A stretch of DNA of 55,074 nt from Actinomycetes bacterium (GTDB taxonomy: Bacteria; Actinomycetota; Acidimicrobiia; Acidimicrobiales; RAAP-2): positions 1-55,074 of the forward strand of contig JAJZBK010000019.1 in NCBI GenBank assembly GCA_021798955.1, written 5' to 3'. This document shows, piece by piece, positions 18,861 through 26,601 of this stretch. The position numbers and the translations under genes are program-made. Numbering within the stretch: the stretch's first letter is position 1; each line of letters opens with the position of its first letter. The notes beneath the pieces are model-generated. The model did not search any database and was not told where the DNA came from. It saw only the letters and a program-made list of their open reading frames with translations.

Positions 18861-20035
18861 ACTGGCTACGACCATCAGACGAACCCCGAGCAGGAGCCCC
18901 GCCCGACCCCGACCGCTTGGATGACCGACGAGGAGAGGAGCAGAAGGCCACCGCTTCCTTACCGCTGCCAGACGGTCTGGTGCCCAGGGCGATCGCGACC
19001 CTCGACCCCGGGTACTTCGCCTGGGTGATGGCGACGGGCATCGTCTCGATCGGTGCGGACCTCCTCGGCGACCAGTTGCTCTCCCAAGTCATCCTCGGCG
19101 TGACGGTGGCTGCGTTTGTAGCGCTCGTCCTCGCCTACGCGGCGCGCTTCGCGCTCTACCGGCCCTTTGTCCGCCAGAGCGTGGCCGATCCGACCACTGC
19201 TATGGCCTATTTCACGGTGGTCGCCGGCACCGATGTGCTCGCCGTCCGCCTCGTGCTGGCCGGCGATCCCCTCGTTGCCTTCGCTCTCGGTGCTGCCGCG
19301 GCCGTCGTGTGGGTCGGGCTCACCTACGCGCTGCCGTGGTCGATCGTCGCCGCCGCCCGGCGACCAGTGCTCAGCGAGATCAACGGCACGTGGCTGGTGT
19401 GGGTCGTCGCCACCCAGTCACTGTCGATCGTCGCGACTGCCGTCACCCCGAGCGCCCCCGCATCGTGGCTCCGGGCCGAATTGCCGGTTATAGCGGTCTG
19501 CCTGTGGGGGCTCGGCGTCATGCTCTACCTGATCCTCATCGTCATCATCTTCCTGCGGCTCCTCTTGATCGAGGTCACTCCCGCCGAAATGGGGCCGGCC
19601 TACTGGATCGCCATGGGCGCGACCGCTATCAGCGTCCGAGCGGCAGCGGGGATCCTCGTGCTCCACGACCCGCGGGCGATGGTGCTCGTGGCGCTGCTGC
19701 GACCCTTCGTCACCGGCGCGTCGGTGGTCCTGTGGGCGTTCGGCACCTGGTGGATCCCCCTGCTTGTGCTCCTGGGCTTCTGGCGCTACGTGCTGCGCAG
19801 CTACCCGCGCACGTACGAGCCGAGACTGTGGAACGTCGTGTTCCCCCTCGGCATGTACACCGTCGCGTCCTACAGCCTCGGGCACGTCCCTGGGCTCGGG
19901 TTCATGGCGTCGATCGCCAGGGTGTGGGTATGGGTCGGCATCGTCGCGTGGGTCGCCGTGCTCGCGTTGATGGGTGCTGCTCTCATGCGGGCGCTCATCG
20001 CCCGTCGGCAACCGATGCGCGGGGTGCCCCTGTGA
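18857..20035 (+). CDS. TDT/SLAC1-like membrane transporter downstream of narI
   Basis: A 392-residue protein of the tellurite-resistance/dicarboxylate transporter (TDT) family, which also includes plant SLAC1 anion channels. After a polar N-terminus the family start LDPGYFAWVMATGIVSIGA appears near residue 49, followed by about ten hydrophobic segments. It lies 58 bases after narI on the same strand, where narK or nitrite transporter genes are often found. Nitrate or nitrite movement is therefore a fair guess, but tellurite, sulfite or dicarboxylate export are also known roles in the family. Confidence 0.8.
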   Translation: MNWLRPSDEPRAGAPPDPDRLDDRRGEEQKATASLPLPDGLVPRAIATLDPGYFAWVMATGIVSIGADLLGDQLLSQVILGVTVAAFVALVLAYAARFALYRPFVRQSVADPTTAMAYFTVVAGTDVLAVRLVLAGDPLVAFALGAAAAVVWVGLTYALPWSIVAAARRPVLSEINGTWLVWVVATQSLSIVATAVTPSAPASWLRAELPVIAVCLWGLGVMLYLILIVIIFLRLLLIEVTPAEMGPAYWIAMGATAISVRAAAGILVLHDPRAMVLVALLRPFVTGASVVLWAFGTWWIPLLVLLGFWRYVLRSYPRTYEPRLWNVVFPLGMYTVASYSLGHVPGLGFMASIARVWVWVGIVAWVAVLALMGAALMRALIARRQPMRGVPL

Positions 20036-20038
20036 GGC

Positions 20039-20191
20039 GTGCCCGGGTTGACCCACGAGACACTCGCGCCGAGGAGGGCGTGCCATGACCGGCCGAAGCC
20101 CAACACCACCCGGCTCGACGTCAGGTACCGGGTGATCCCGGTGGATGACTGCGATGGCGCGCCGCTGACACAGCGACGCAAGCTGGGTTGA
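20039..20191 (+). CDS. Possible 50-residue small protein
   Basis: GTG 20039 begins three bases after the transporter stop and runs to TGA 20189-20191. The product is basic and contains two Cys; no family recognised. A competing 16-residue frame (20085-20135) has a better ribosome site (GAGGAGG). Either or neither may be translated; otherwise this 168-base gap holds only the leader of the next gene. Confidence 0.25.
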   Translation: MPGLTHETLAPRRACHDRPKPNTTRLDVRYRVIPVDDCDGAPLTQRRKLG

Positions 20192-20203
20192 GAAGGAGGA
20201 ACC

Positions 20204-21442
20204 ATGCCACAGGGCACGCAGACCTTCGTCATCGTCGGGGCTAGCCTCGCCGGCGCCAAGGCGGCCGAGACCCTGCGGGCCGAGGGCTTCGACGGGCGAG
20301 TCGTGCTGATCGGCGAGGAAGCGAGCCGTCCGTACGAGCGCCCACCGCTCTCCAAGGAGTACCTCCGAGGGGAGAAGGACCTCGACGCCGCCGCGGTCCA
20401 CCCCGCCGGGTTCTACGACGAGCACGAGATCGAGCTGCGCACCTCGAGCCCAGTCCGTGCTATCGACCCGGGCAAGCGCTCGATCGCGCTCTCGTCGGGC
20501 GAGGAGCTTGGCTATGACCGGCTGCTGCTCGCCACCGGAGCCACCCCGCGACGCATCTCCGTCCCCGGAGCCGATCTCCCCGGCGTGCTCTACCTGCGGA
20601 GCGTCGAGGATGCCGATGGGCTCCGCCAGGCGATCGGCCCCTCGGCACAGGTGGTGGTGGTCGGGGCCGGCTGGATCGGTGCGGAGGTGGCGGCGTCGGC
20701 CCGCCAGCTCGGTGCCAGCGTGGCGATGGTCGACCTTGCCGCTGTCCCGTTGGAACGCGTCCTCGGCCCCGAGATCGGCGCCGTCTATCGTGACCTGCAC
20801 GCGGCCCGCGGGGTCGGCCTCCACCTGGGCGTCGGCATCGAGGCCATTGTTGGGTCCGAGTCCGCAGAAGCGGTCCGGCTCTCTGATGGCACGGTTCTTC
20901 CGGCCAGCGTCGTCGTCGTCGGGGTCGGCGTCACCCCGAGGGTCGAGCTGGCTGAGGCCGCCGGGCTCGCCGTCGACAATGGCGTCCTTGTCGACGAGCA
21001 TCTCGAGACCAGTTCACCCGGGGTCTTCGCCGCTGGCGACGTTGCCAACGCCTACCACCCCCGCTACGGCAACCGAATCCGCCTCGAGCACTGGTCGGCC
21101 GCGCTCAACCAGGGCCGGGTCGCCGCTCGCTCCATGCTCGGCCGCGACGTGGTCTACGACCGTACCCCGTACTTCTTCTCCGACCAGTACGACCTGGGCA
21201 TGGAGTACCGCGGTTGGGCCCCGACCTACGACGAGGTCGTCTTCCGAGGCGACCCCGCCAGTGGGGCGTTCCTCTGCTTCTGGCTCCGCAGCGGAACGGT
21301 AGCTGCGGTGATGAACGCGAATGTGTGGGACGCTGCGGACGCCATCGAGGCGCTCGTGCGAACCGACCGACCGACCGATGCGTCGCGCCTGGCCGACCCC
21401 GACATCGACCTCGCCGAGCTGGCTGGGTCACCAGGGACGTAA
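20204..21442 (+). CDS. Ferredoxin/rubredoxin reductase-like FAD-NAD(P) oxidoreductase
   Basis: A 412-residue class of flavoprotein that moves electrons from NAD(P)H to a ferredoxin, as in oxygenase systems. FAD motif IVGASLAGAKAAETL is near residue 10, SRPYERPPLSKEYLRG near 42, NAD motif VVVGAGWIGAEVAASARQLG near 150, and GVFAAGDVAN near 274. The C-terminal domain with FFSDQYDLGMEYRGWA is typical of the BphA4/rhodocoxin reductase group. Strong AAGGAGG precedes ATG 20204. It may share the nar-transporter transcript; its partner ferredoxin is not in the window. Confidence 0.9.
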   Translation: MPQGTQTFVIVGASLAGAKAAETLRAEGFDGRVVLIGEEASRPYERPPLSKEYLRGEKDLDAAAVHPAGFYDEHEIELRTSSPVRAIDPGKRSIALSSGEELGYDRLLLATGATPRRISVPGADLPGVLYLRSVEDADGLRQAIGPSAQVVVVGAGWIGAEVAASARQLGASVAMVDLAAVPLERVLGPEIGAVYRDLHAARGVGLHLGVGIEAIVGSESAEAVRLSDGTVLPASVVVVGVGVTPRVELAEAAGLAVDNGVLVDEHLETSSPGVFAAGDVANAYHPRYGNRIRLEHWSAALNQGRVAARSMLGRDVVYDRTPYFFSDQYDLGMEYRGWAPTYDEVVFRGDPASGAFLCFWLRSGTVAAVMNANVWDAADAIEALVRTDRPTDASRLADPDIDLAELAGSPGT

Positions 21443-21462
21443 CGGTCGCGCCGGCCGGCTTC

Positions 21463-21624
21463 TCAATCCTCGGCGGTCGGCCCGGAACTGAACCCGTCCG
21501 GGCGCCCGAAACGACAGCCTTCACGATGCCCCTGGGTTTCGAAGGCCCCGCATTCGGGGCAGATCAGGTGCGCCCAGCATGCCGGATCCCCACCCAGCGC
21601 CTGCTCTGTGTCTTCAGCATCCAT
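21463..21624 (-). CDS. 53-residue Cys-rich small protein (zinc-ribbon-like)
   Basis: A short gene with a strong ribosome site (GGGAGG seven bases before ATG 21624) and stop TGA at 21465-21463. Cys at residues 16, 22, 25 and 37 form CWAHLICPECGAF...HREGC, which could bind zinc or another metal. The tail is Gly/Pro-rich and acidic. It converges with the ferredoxin-reductase-like gene, 20 bases away. No family recognised with confidence; size, codon use and ribosome site support a real gene. Confidence 0.65.
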   Translation of the reverse strand: MDAEDTEQALGGDPACWAHLICPECGAFETQGHREGCRFGRPDGFSSGPTAED

Positions 21625-21778
21625 CGACGCACCTCCCTGAGTCGGTGTCCGGCCGTGACGACCAGCTCCGAGGCCAGCTCACGGCACCTCGACAGCCGAT
21701 AGTTCAGATCCACAACAGAGCTTATTGCTTGATTTACTAGTGTAAGGTCGACAATCGGGTCGAGGAAGACCGACGGCG

Positions 21779-21962
21779 GTCCAGTTGGGCGACACCGCCC
21801 CCGATTTCACCCCCGAGACGACCGAAGGGTGCATCGGCCTACACGAGTACCCGAGCGGCGACTGGGGCCTGCTGTTCTCCCATCCGGCCGACTTGAACCC
21901 TGGTGTGCGCCACCGGGCTCGGCGAGTTCGAGCGATGCACGGACGACGTTCCCACGATGAGC
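21779..21962 (+). pseudogene. Peroxiredoxin gene fragment (frameshifted and truncated)
   Basis: The frame LGDTAPDFTPETTEGCIGLHEY...DWGLLFSHPADLNPG is the N-terminus of a 1-Cys/AhpC-type peroxiredoxin. Just past HPAD the match jumps to another frame reading VCATGLGEFERCTDDV, which contains the expected catalytic Cys region, then all similarity stops. There is no proper start codon: TTG 21785 is the only one nearby. An AT-rich patch with TTTACTAGTGTAAG (about 21734-21747) upstream is a likely former promoter. About 100 further residues are missing. Bases 21963-22150 show nothing else. Confidence 0.7.
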
Positions 21963-22150
21963 GATCTCTCCCATCGGCGCTCCAATGATGGGCAGCGCCA
22001 CGCTGAGCCACTCGGTCAGTGCCGTGCGGAGGACCGGGTCACCTCCGCAGAACCACCGAAGGGCGCGGGGCTGTGCGTTGCTGATGCCTGGAGGGTCCGT
22101 CGGGCGAGCTAGCAGGGCGAGCTACAAGAACGAACGTCGATCGACCCACA

Positions 22151-22825
22151 TCAAGGATGGGCTCCTGCCAATACGCCCTGGCGTCGAACGGTGAGACGGC
22201 ATCCTGCCCGGAGCGGGTCTTTTGCCACGAGCTTCCCGATCTCGAGGCCACCGAGGCCTTCGGCCAAACCCTCGACCAAGCCCAGGTGCAGTTGGCATAC
22301 CGTGTCCGGGTCCGTTCCCGCCACTTCGGCGAACGGGCATCGTCTGAGCACGAAGTCGACCACGCGGCCCCGCTCGACCCGCGTCGGCCTGAACCCGCGC
22401 CGTTCGATCTCGGCTTCTAGGACACGGATGGGCTCTCCGGTGCCGGCGAGCGCCGCCCCCCGGCGATGGCCCTCCTGTCGTCCGACCTGGCGTGGCTCGA
22501 GATGACGGCGCACCGCATCGGAGAGCAGACCCGCCAGCCATGCGTACGCGCCCGGGGTGCCCCAGCGTCCTGCCACCTCGGGTGCGAGCCGGTAGAGCAG
22601 ACGCGGCCGACCCGGGCGGGAACGCTCTTCGATCTCCTCGACGACCAGACCGGCGTCTTTCAACACCGCCAGGTGCTGGCGGACCGCGTTGTGGTTCAGC
22701 TGGACGAAGTCGGTCAGCTCTGCAACACCGACCGGGCCGGGAGCCTCGGCGACGTAGCGGAACAGGCGGTGACGGGTCGGGTCGCCCAGCGCCCGAGCCT
22801 CCCGCTGCAGCTCCTCTTCTACCAT
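22151..22825 (-). CDS. ArsR/SufR-like HTH regulator with C-terminal Cys cluster
   Basis: A 224-residue regulator. The N-terminus is a winged helix (ALGDPTRHRLFRYVAE, then LNHNAVRQHLAVLKDAGLV and a wing EERSRPGRPRLLYRL). The C-terminal part has RRCPFAEVAGTDPDTVCQL and a later AGCRL, a three-Cys arrangement like that of SufR-type regulators that carry an Fe-S cluster. ATG 22825 has GGAAGG six bases upstream and is chosen over GTG 22840. SufR represses suf operons; here the suf operon is 16 kb away and lacks its own regulator, so this is a candidate. It converges with the broken peroxiredoxin. Confidence 0.75.
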   Translation of the reverse strand: MVEEELQREARALGDPTRHRLFRYVAEAPGPVGVAELTDFVQLNHNAVRQHLAVLKDAGLVVEEIEERSRPGRPRLLYRLAPEVAGRWGTPGAYAWLAGLLSDAVRRHLEPRQVGRQEGHRRGAALAGTGEPIRVLEAEIERRGFRPTRVERGRVVDFVLRRCPFAEVAGTDPDTVCQLHLGLVEGLAEGLGGLEIGKLVAKDPLRAGCRLTVRRQGVLAGAHP

Positions 22826-22837
22826 CTCGCACCTTCC

Positions 22838-22862
22838 CACAGTTTATTTTCTAGTCTATACC
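22838..22862 (-). promoter_or_regulatory. AT-rich promoter patch of the SufR-like regulator
   Basis: On the minus strand this reads TATAGACTAGAAAATAAACTG just before the ribosome site, far more AT-rich than the surroundings. It contains a CTAG core also present in the suf promoter spacer and near the peroxiredoxin remnant, suggesting autoregulation. The boundaries are approximate. Confidence 0.35.
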
Positions 22863-23048
22863 CAAACAACCACCCACCCGCTCCGCAAGGTACCACCATC
22901 GGTCCTGCAGTTTCGCCAGGTTCAGTTGTCGAAGTGCCCGGTGCCACACGCCCGGCCTACCTCATGCGAAGCGGCCCCCCAACCGATCCGAACGCCACCC
23001 CCAGCCACACCGCCCCCACGTCGGCGTCACGCGCTGTGCCGCAACTTG

Positions 23049-23122
23049 TGGGCGCTGCCGGACTCGAACCGACGACCTGCTGGTTGTAAGCCAGCTGCTC
23101 TGACCAACTGAGCTAAGCGCCC
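23049..23122 (-). tRNA. tRNA-Val, anticodon TAC
   Basis: The 74-base cloverleaf is complete: acceptor GGGCGCT/AGCGCCC, D arm GCTC/GAGC, anticodon stem GCTGG/CCAGC around CTTACAA (anticodon TAC), T arm GTCGG/CCGGC around TTCGAGT, and discriminator A. CCA is not encoded. Confidence 0.95.
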
Positions 23123-23204
23123 GGCGGACCAACGGTAGCGTCCCGACGACACGCTGGCTCCTCTCTCGACGCCCGGTTCGCCCCCGCCCCTCGGCACTCC
23201 ATGC

Positions 23205-23256
23205 GGCGGCGGCAAGCGGCGGCGGCAAGCGGCGGCGGCAAGCGGCGGCGGCAAGC
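23205..23256. repeat. 13-bp tandem repeat, four perfect copies, intergenic
   Basis: GGCGGCGGCAAGC is repeated four times without change. The unit is not divisible by three, which argues that the area is non-coding. It lies in the 341-base gap between tRNA-Val and the acyltransferase gene, which otherwise holds only the 11-bp repeat and the leader mini-ORF. Confidence 0.95.
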
Positions 23257-23304
23257 GGCAGGCGACGACGCTCCGGGCCAACCGCTGACTACGCTCCGGC
23301 ACTT

Positions 23305-23370
23305 ACTGTGCGGTCACTGTGCGGTCACTGTGCGGTCACTGTGCGGTCACTGTGCGGTCACTGTGCGGTC
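23305..23370. repeat. 11-bp tandem repeat, six perfect copies, upstream of acyltransferase gene
   Basis: ACTGTGCGGTC is repeated six times, about one helical turn per unit. It ends about 95 bases before the GTG start of the acyltransferase, in a promoter-like position, so copy number could affect spacing or regulator binding. Confidence 0.95.
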
Positions 23371-23437
23371 GCGGCAGAACGGTGCCGGTCGGCGATCGGC
23401 CGCCGGTGCGGGGTGGACCACAGGCGTGGAGGCGGCG

Positions 23438-23467
23438 ATGTCCCGAATACTCGCTCGAGAAACGTGA
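23438..23467 (+). CDS. 9-residue leader mini-ORF overlapping the acyltransferase start
   Basis: GGAGG (23428-23432) is five bases before ATG 23438. The peptide MSRILARET ends at TGA 23465-23467, which overlaps the GTG start of the next gene (GTGA). It is also the end of a longer open frame, so the ATG may be internal and its significance is uncertain. Confidence 0.3.
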   Translation: MSRILARET

Positions 23468-25584
23468 CGAACGGCAGTTCACCGGACACCCGTGCCGTTC
23501 CGACGTCGACGGACAGGGCTCGCGCCACGGCGTCGGACCGGGAAGCCCACCGCCGGCGTCGAGGAAGGGGGACGGATCGGCTGGCCGGCTTGGACGGCCT
23601 ACGCGCGCTGGCAATCCTCGCCGTGATGGGCTACCACTTCGGGTTCGCAGGGCTCCCTGGTGGGTTCCTCGGCGTAGACCTGTTCTTCGCCCTGTCGGGC
23701 TACCTGATCACCACCCTGCTGCTGGCCGAGCACCGCCGTGCCGGGCGCATCCGGCTACGAGCGTTCTGGGCCCGCCGCGCCCGTCGGCTTCTACCCTGTC
23801 TCGTCCTAGTCATCGTGGCAGCAAGCCTCTACGTCCGCTTTGTCGCCCCACCAGGGGCCTACCCTGAGTTCCGCCTCCAGGCGCTCTCGGCACTCGGCTT
23901 CTTCTCGAACTGGTACCAGATCGCCGCCAGCACCCACTACTTCGTCGCCACCGGTGTGCGCTCGCCGCTCACGCAGACGTGGACGTTGGCCATCGAGGAA
24001 CAGTTCTACCTGGTCTGGCCGATCGTCACGGTGCTCGTACTGCGCTTCGTGCGTCGGAACAACCGCGCCGTCGTGGTCCTCGGCTCGCTCGCCGGCCTCG
24101 GTGCACTGGCCTCGGCCACCGAGATGGCCGTTCGGTTCCGTCCACACACGGCGACGACCCGCCTCTACTTCGGCACCGACACCCATGCCCAGAGCCTGCT
24201 CGTCGGCGTCGCGTTGGCCTGTCTGTTCGCCTGTTCGCCCCAAGTCGTCGCCAAGGCCCGCGCCCTCGCCCCTCGCACCCGCAGCACTACCGGCACCTGG
24301 GCTGCCACCACCCTTGGGGCGGCCAGCCTCGTCGGGCTCGCCTGGTTGGTGCACTCGGTCAACGGGCAATCACCCTTCCTCTACCAGGGAGGGTTCCTCC
24401 TCGTCTCCGTGGCCGCGACGTGCCTGGTAGCAGCCGTGGTCCTCGCGCCACAGGGGCCGCTGACCTGGCTGCTCGAACGCCGCTTGATCCGCTGGATCGG
24501 GACGATCTCCTACGGTCTCTACCTCTGGCACATCCTGGTGCTCCTGGTCCTGACGCCTGCTCGGACCGGGGTCTCCGGTGCGGCCCTCGACCTCCTCCGC
24601 CTCGGCGCCTCGCTGGCCGTGGCCTCGGTGAGCTACCTGCTCGTCGAGCGCCCCGTGCTGCGCCAGACGTTCTGGCGCACGGTCCGGGCACTCGGGCCAG
24701 GCGCCATCGCCCTCAGCACGACCGTGGCGGTCCTCCTGCTCTCCACGGCACCCGCTTCGGCGGCGGTTCCGGCTCGACGGTTCGCGCCGCGGCGCGCCGT
24801 CCCGCCGCCGCCCGAGGTGGTCGTCCTGGGCGACTCGACCGCCCTCACCCTCGGGTACGCCCTCGCCGCGACCGCCCCGACCGGCACGGTCGTCGTCAAC
24901 GGCGGGCTCTTCGGCTGCGGCCTCGCCATCGCGACCTCGGCAACGGGGACGCCAGGCACGCCGGGGCTACCGATGTTCCCGGCCTGCAACTCGGCAACCC
25001 CGCCGGATCAGCAGTGGCCGGCCCTCGACCAGCGTCGGCTGGCGGGGACGCGGCCAGGTGACCAGGTGCTGTTCCTGGCCGGGCACTGGGAGACCCAGTC
25101 GTTGTTGATCAACGGGCGCTGGCGCGACATCCTGCAGCCAGGCTTCCAACGCTACGAAGTCGACCAGCTCAACCGGGTGGTCGCCCTCGGTACGGCGCAC
25201 GGCGCCCACGTGGACCTCTTGACGATGCCGTGCATGGACCAGAACTTCCCCTACGGCAAACCACCGGCGCCGGGCGACTCGGCGCGCCGACGGTCCATCT
25301 ACAACCGGCTCCTCGAGGAGGTGGCAGGTGAGCACCCGCGCTCGGTGAGCGTCATCCCCTACGGCTCGATGCTCTGTCCCACCGGACGGTTCACCGAGTA
25401 CGTGGACGGGGTCCAGGTCCGTACCCCCGACGGCGTGCACACGCCGTCCTTCGCCCCCGGCAACGTGTTCGCCGGCAATGCCTCCAGAGCGGTCGCCGAA
25501 CGCTTCTATGCCTGGCTCGCCCCGCGGTTGTGGCCGCTTGTCATCCGACCTCCGGCCACCAGCCCTCGACACGGTACGAGCTGA
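23464..25584 (+). CDS. Acyltransferase-3 membrane protein with C-terminal SGNH domain (OafA-like), copy A
   Basis: A 706-residue protein from GTG 23464. After a basic N-terminus, the acyltransferase-3 core begins at LAGLDGLRALAILAVMGYHF with about ten hydrophobic segments, GGFLGVDLFFALSGYLIT, RAFWARRARRLLP, and WTLAIEEQFYLVWP. A periplasmic SGNH-type domain follows from about residue 455: VVVLGDSTALTLGYAL holds the GDS nucleophile motif, and GVHTP may be the Asp/His end. Such proteins add acetyl or other acyl groups to exported sugars or peptidoglycan. It is related to but clearly different from the pair at 27.7-32.1 kb. Confidence 0.9.
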   Translation: MTNGSSPDTRAVPTSTDRARATASDREAHRRRRGRGTDRLAGLDGLRALAILAVMGYHFGFAGLPGGFLGVDLFFALSGYLITTLLLAEHRRAGRIRLRAFWARRARRLLPCLVLVIVAASLYVRFVAPPGAYPEFRLQALSALGFFSNWYQIAASTHYFVATGVRSPLTQTWTLAIEEQFYLVWPIVTVLVLRFVRRNNRAVVVLGSLAGLGALASATEMAVRFRPHTATTRLYFGTDTHAQSLLVGVALACLFACSPQVVAKARALAPRTRSTTGTWAATTLGAASLVGLAWLVHSVNGQSPFLYQGGFLLVSVAATCLVAAVVLAPQGPLTWLLERRLIRWIGTISYGLYLWHILVLLVLTPARTGVSGAALDLLRLGASLAVASVSYLLVERPVLRQTFWRTVRALGPGAIALSTTVAVLLLSTAPASAAVPARRFAPRRAVPPPPEVVVLGDSTALTLGYALAATAPTGTVVVNGGLFGCGLAIATSATGTPGTPGLPMFPACNSATPPDQQWPALDQRRLAGTRPGDQVLFLAGHWETQSLLINGRWRDILQPGFQRYEVDQLNRVVALGTAHGAHVDLLTMPCMDQNFPYGKPPAPGDSARRRSIYNRLLEEVAGEHPRSVSVIPYGSMLCPTGRFTEYVDGVQVRTPDGVHTPSFAPGNVFAGNASRAVAERFYAWLAPRLWPLVIRPPATSPRHGTS

Positions 25585-25643
25585 ACCCCACGGGGCAGCC
25601 GGCTCTACCCCGCCGACAACGCCAACGGGGTCGCCACACCGGC

Positions 25644-26423
25644 TCAGGGCGCAGCAGGCTCGGCGCCCACCACGGCAGCGGCCAGCTCGCCGAGGAGCTC
25701 AGGTGTCGCAGCGGCCACCGGTGTCCGGCGGTCGCCGTGCTCGAGCGTCACGAGGGTGCGCCCGGAGAGCTCGGACACCGACGCTCCGGCCTCGGTGCAC
25801 ACGAGCATGCCGCCCAGGTAGTCCCAACTGCCCAGGGCCGACCCACCCACCACTGCGTAGGCGTCGAGCGCGCCGTCGGCCACGGCGCACAGGTCGAGGG
25901 CGGCGGCCCCCAAGCTCCGGTACTGCGACCAGCCCAGGTAGCGGCGGGGATACCCCGACATGGCGACGATTGCCTGGCCGAGGGTGTCGCATCCCGAAGG
26001 CCGGATGGGAGCCCCGTCACGAGTGGCACCTGCGCCGCGCACCGCCTCGTAGCGCACCCCGGAGGCCTGGTTCACCACGACCGCTGCTCGAGGACCAGCT
26101 TCGTCCACCGCGCACAGACTGGTCGCGTACCACGGCAGGTGGCGCGCCGCGTTGGTCGAGCCGTCCACCGGGTCGACGACGACGACGAGCCGCCTACCGG
26201 CACTGGCCCTCGTGCCTGCCGGTTCGGTCAGCCCCGACTCCTCGGAGAGCACGACGAGCCCGGCTTGGGTGAGCACGTCCACAGCAGCGCGGTCGGCAAC
26301 CAGGTCCGAGCGGTACTGACCCGCCCGGGTGCCGGCAAGACCCCAGTCGTCCAGTGCCGCCAGCGCCTGGCCAACCCTGCTCGCCGCGTCCCGCAGTACC
26401 TCGACCAGCTCGGCGTCGTCCAT
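25644..26423 (-). CDS. Inositol monophosphatase-family phosphatase
   Basis: A 259-residue Mg-dependent phosphatase. The metal-site motifs are present: LSEESG (first Glu), VVDPVDGSTNAARHLPW (DPVDGT/S-N motif) and GSWDYLGGMLVCTEAGA (WD-x-A motif). Substrates in this family include myo-inositol phosphate, histidinol phosphate, fructose bisphosphate and PAP; the sequence does not decide. ATG 26423 is chosen since upstream residues are unlike the family. It converges with the acyltransferase (59-base gap) and is divergent from the hypothetical gene at 26602. Confidence 0.85.
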   Translation of the reverse strand: MDDAELVEVLRDAASRVGQALAALDDWGLAGTRAGQYRSDLVADRAAVDVLTQAGLVVLSEESGLTEPAGTRASAGRRLVVVVDPVDGSTNAARHLPWYATSLCAVDEAGPRAAVVVNQASGVRYEAVRGAGATRDGAPIRPSGCDTLGQAIVAMSGYPRRYLGWSQYRSLGAAALDLCAVADGALDAYAVVGGSALGSWDYLGGMLVCTEAGASVSELSGRTLVTLEHGDRRTPVAAATPELLGELAAAVVGAEPAAP

Positions 26424-26452
26424 CGACGAGACCCTAACCGCCAGAACGGTCG

Positions 26453-26490
26453 CCCCAGCGGGGAGCATGTTCCCCAGCGGGGAGCATGTC
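26453..26490. repeat. 19-bp direct repeat, two copies, in the IMPase upstream region
   Basis: CCCCAGCGGGGAGCATGT plus one base occurs at 26453-26471 and 26472-26490. Within it GGGG...CCCC can pair. It sits 30-67 bases upstream of the IMPase-family ATG, so it may be part of the divergent promoter region. Confidence 0.85.
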
Positions 26491-26601
26491 CGGTGCCCAC
26501 CGATGTGCTTGCCGTCCACCACGGGCCGCTCGGCCGAGGCGCCCCGATCTGAGGTCCCACCTGAGCCGGCCTGCCCCGATGAGCGATAGGCTCCCTCCCC
26601 T

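Noticed and set aside
25589..25612. CGGGG...CCCCG as a terminator between the acyltransferase and the IMPase gene
   Set aside because: Only a 5-bp stem with a 12-base loop and no U tract; too weak to call.
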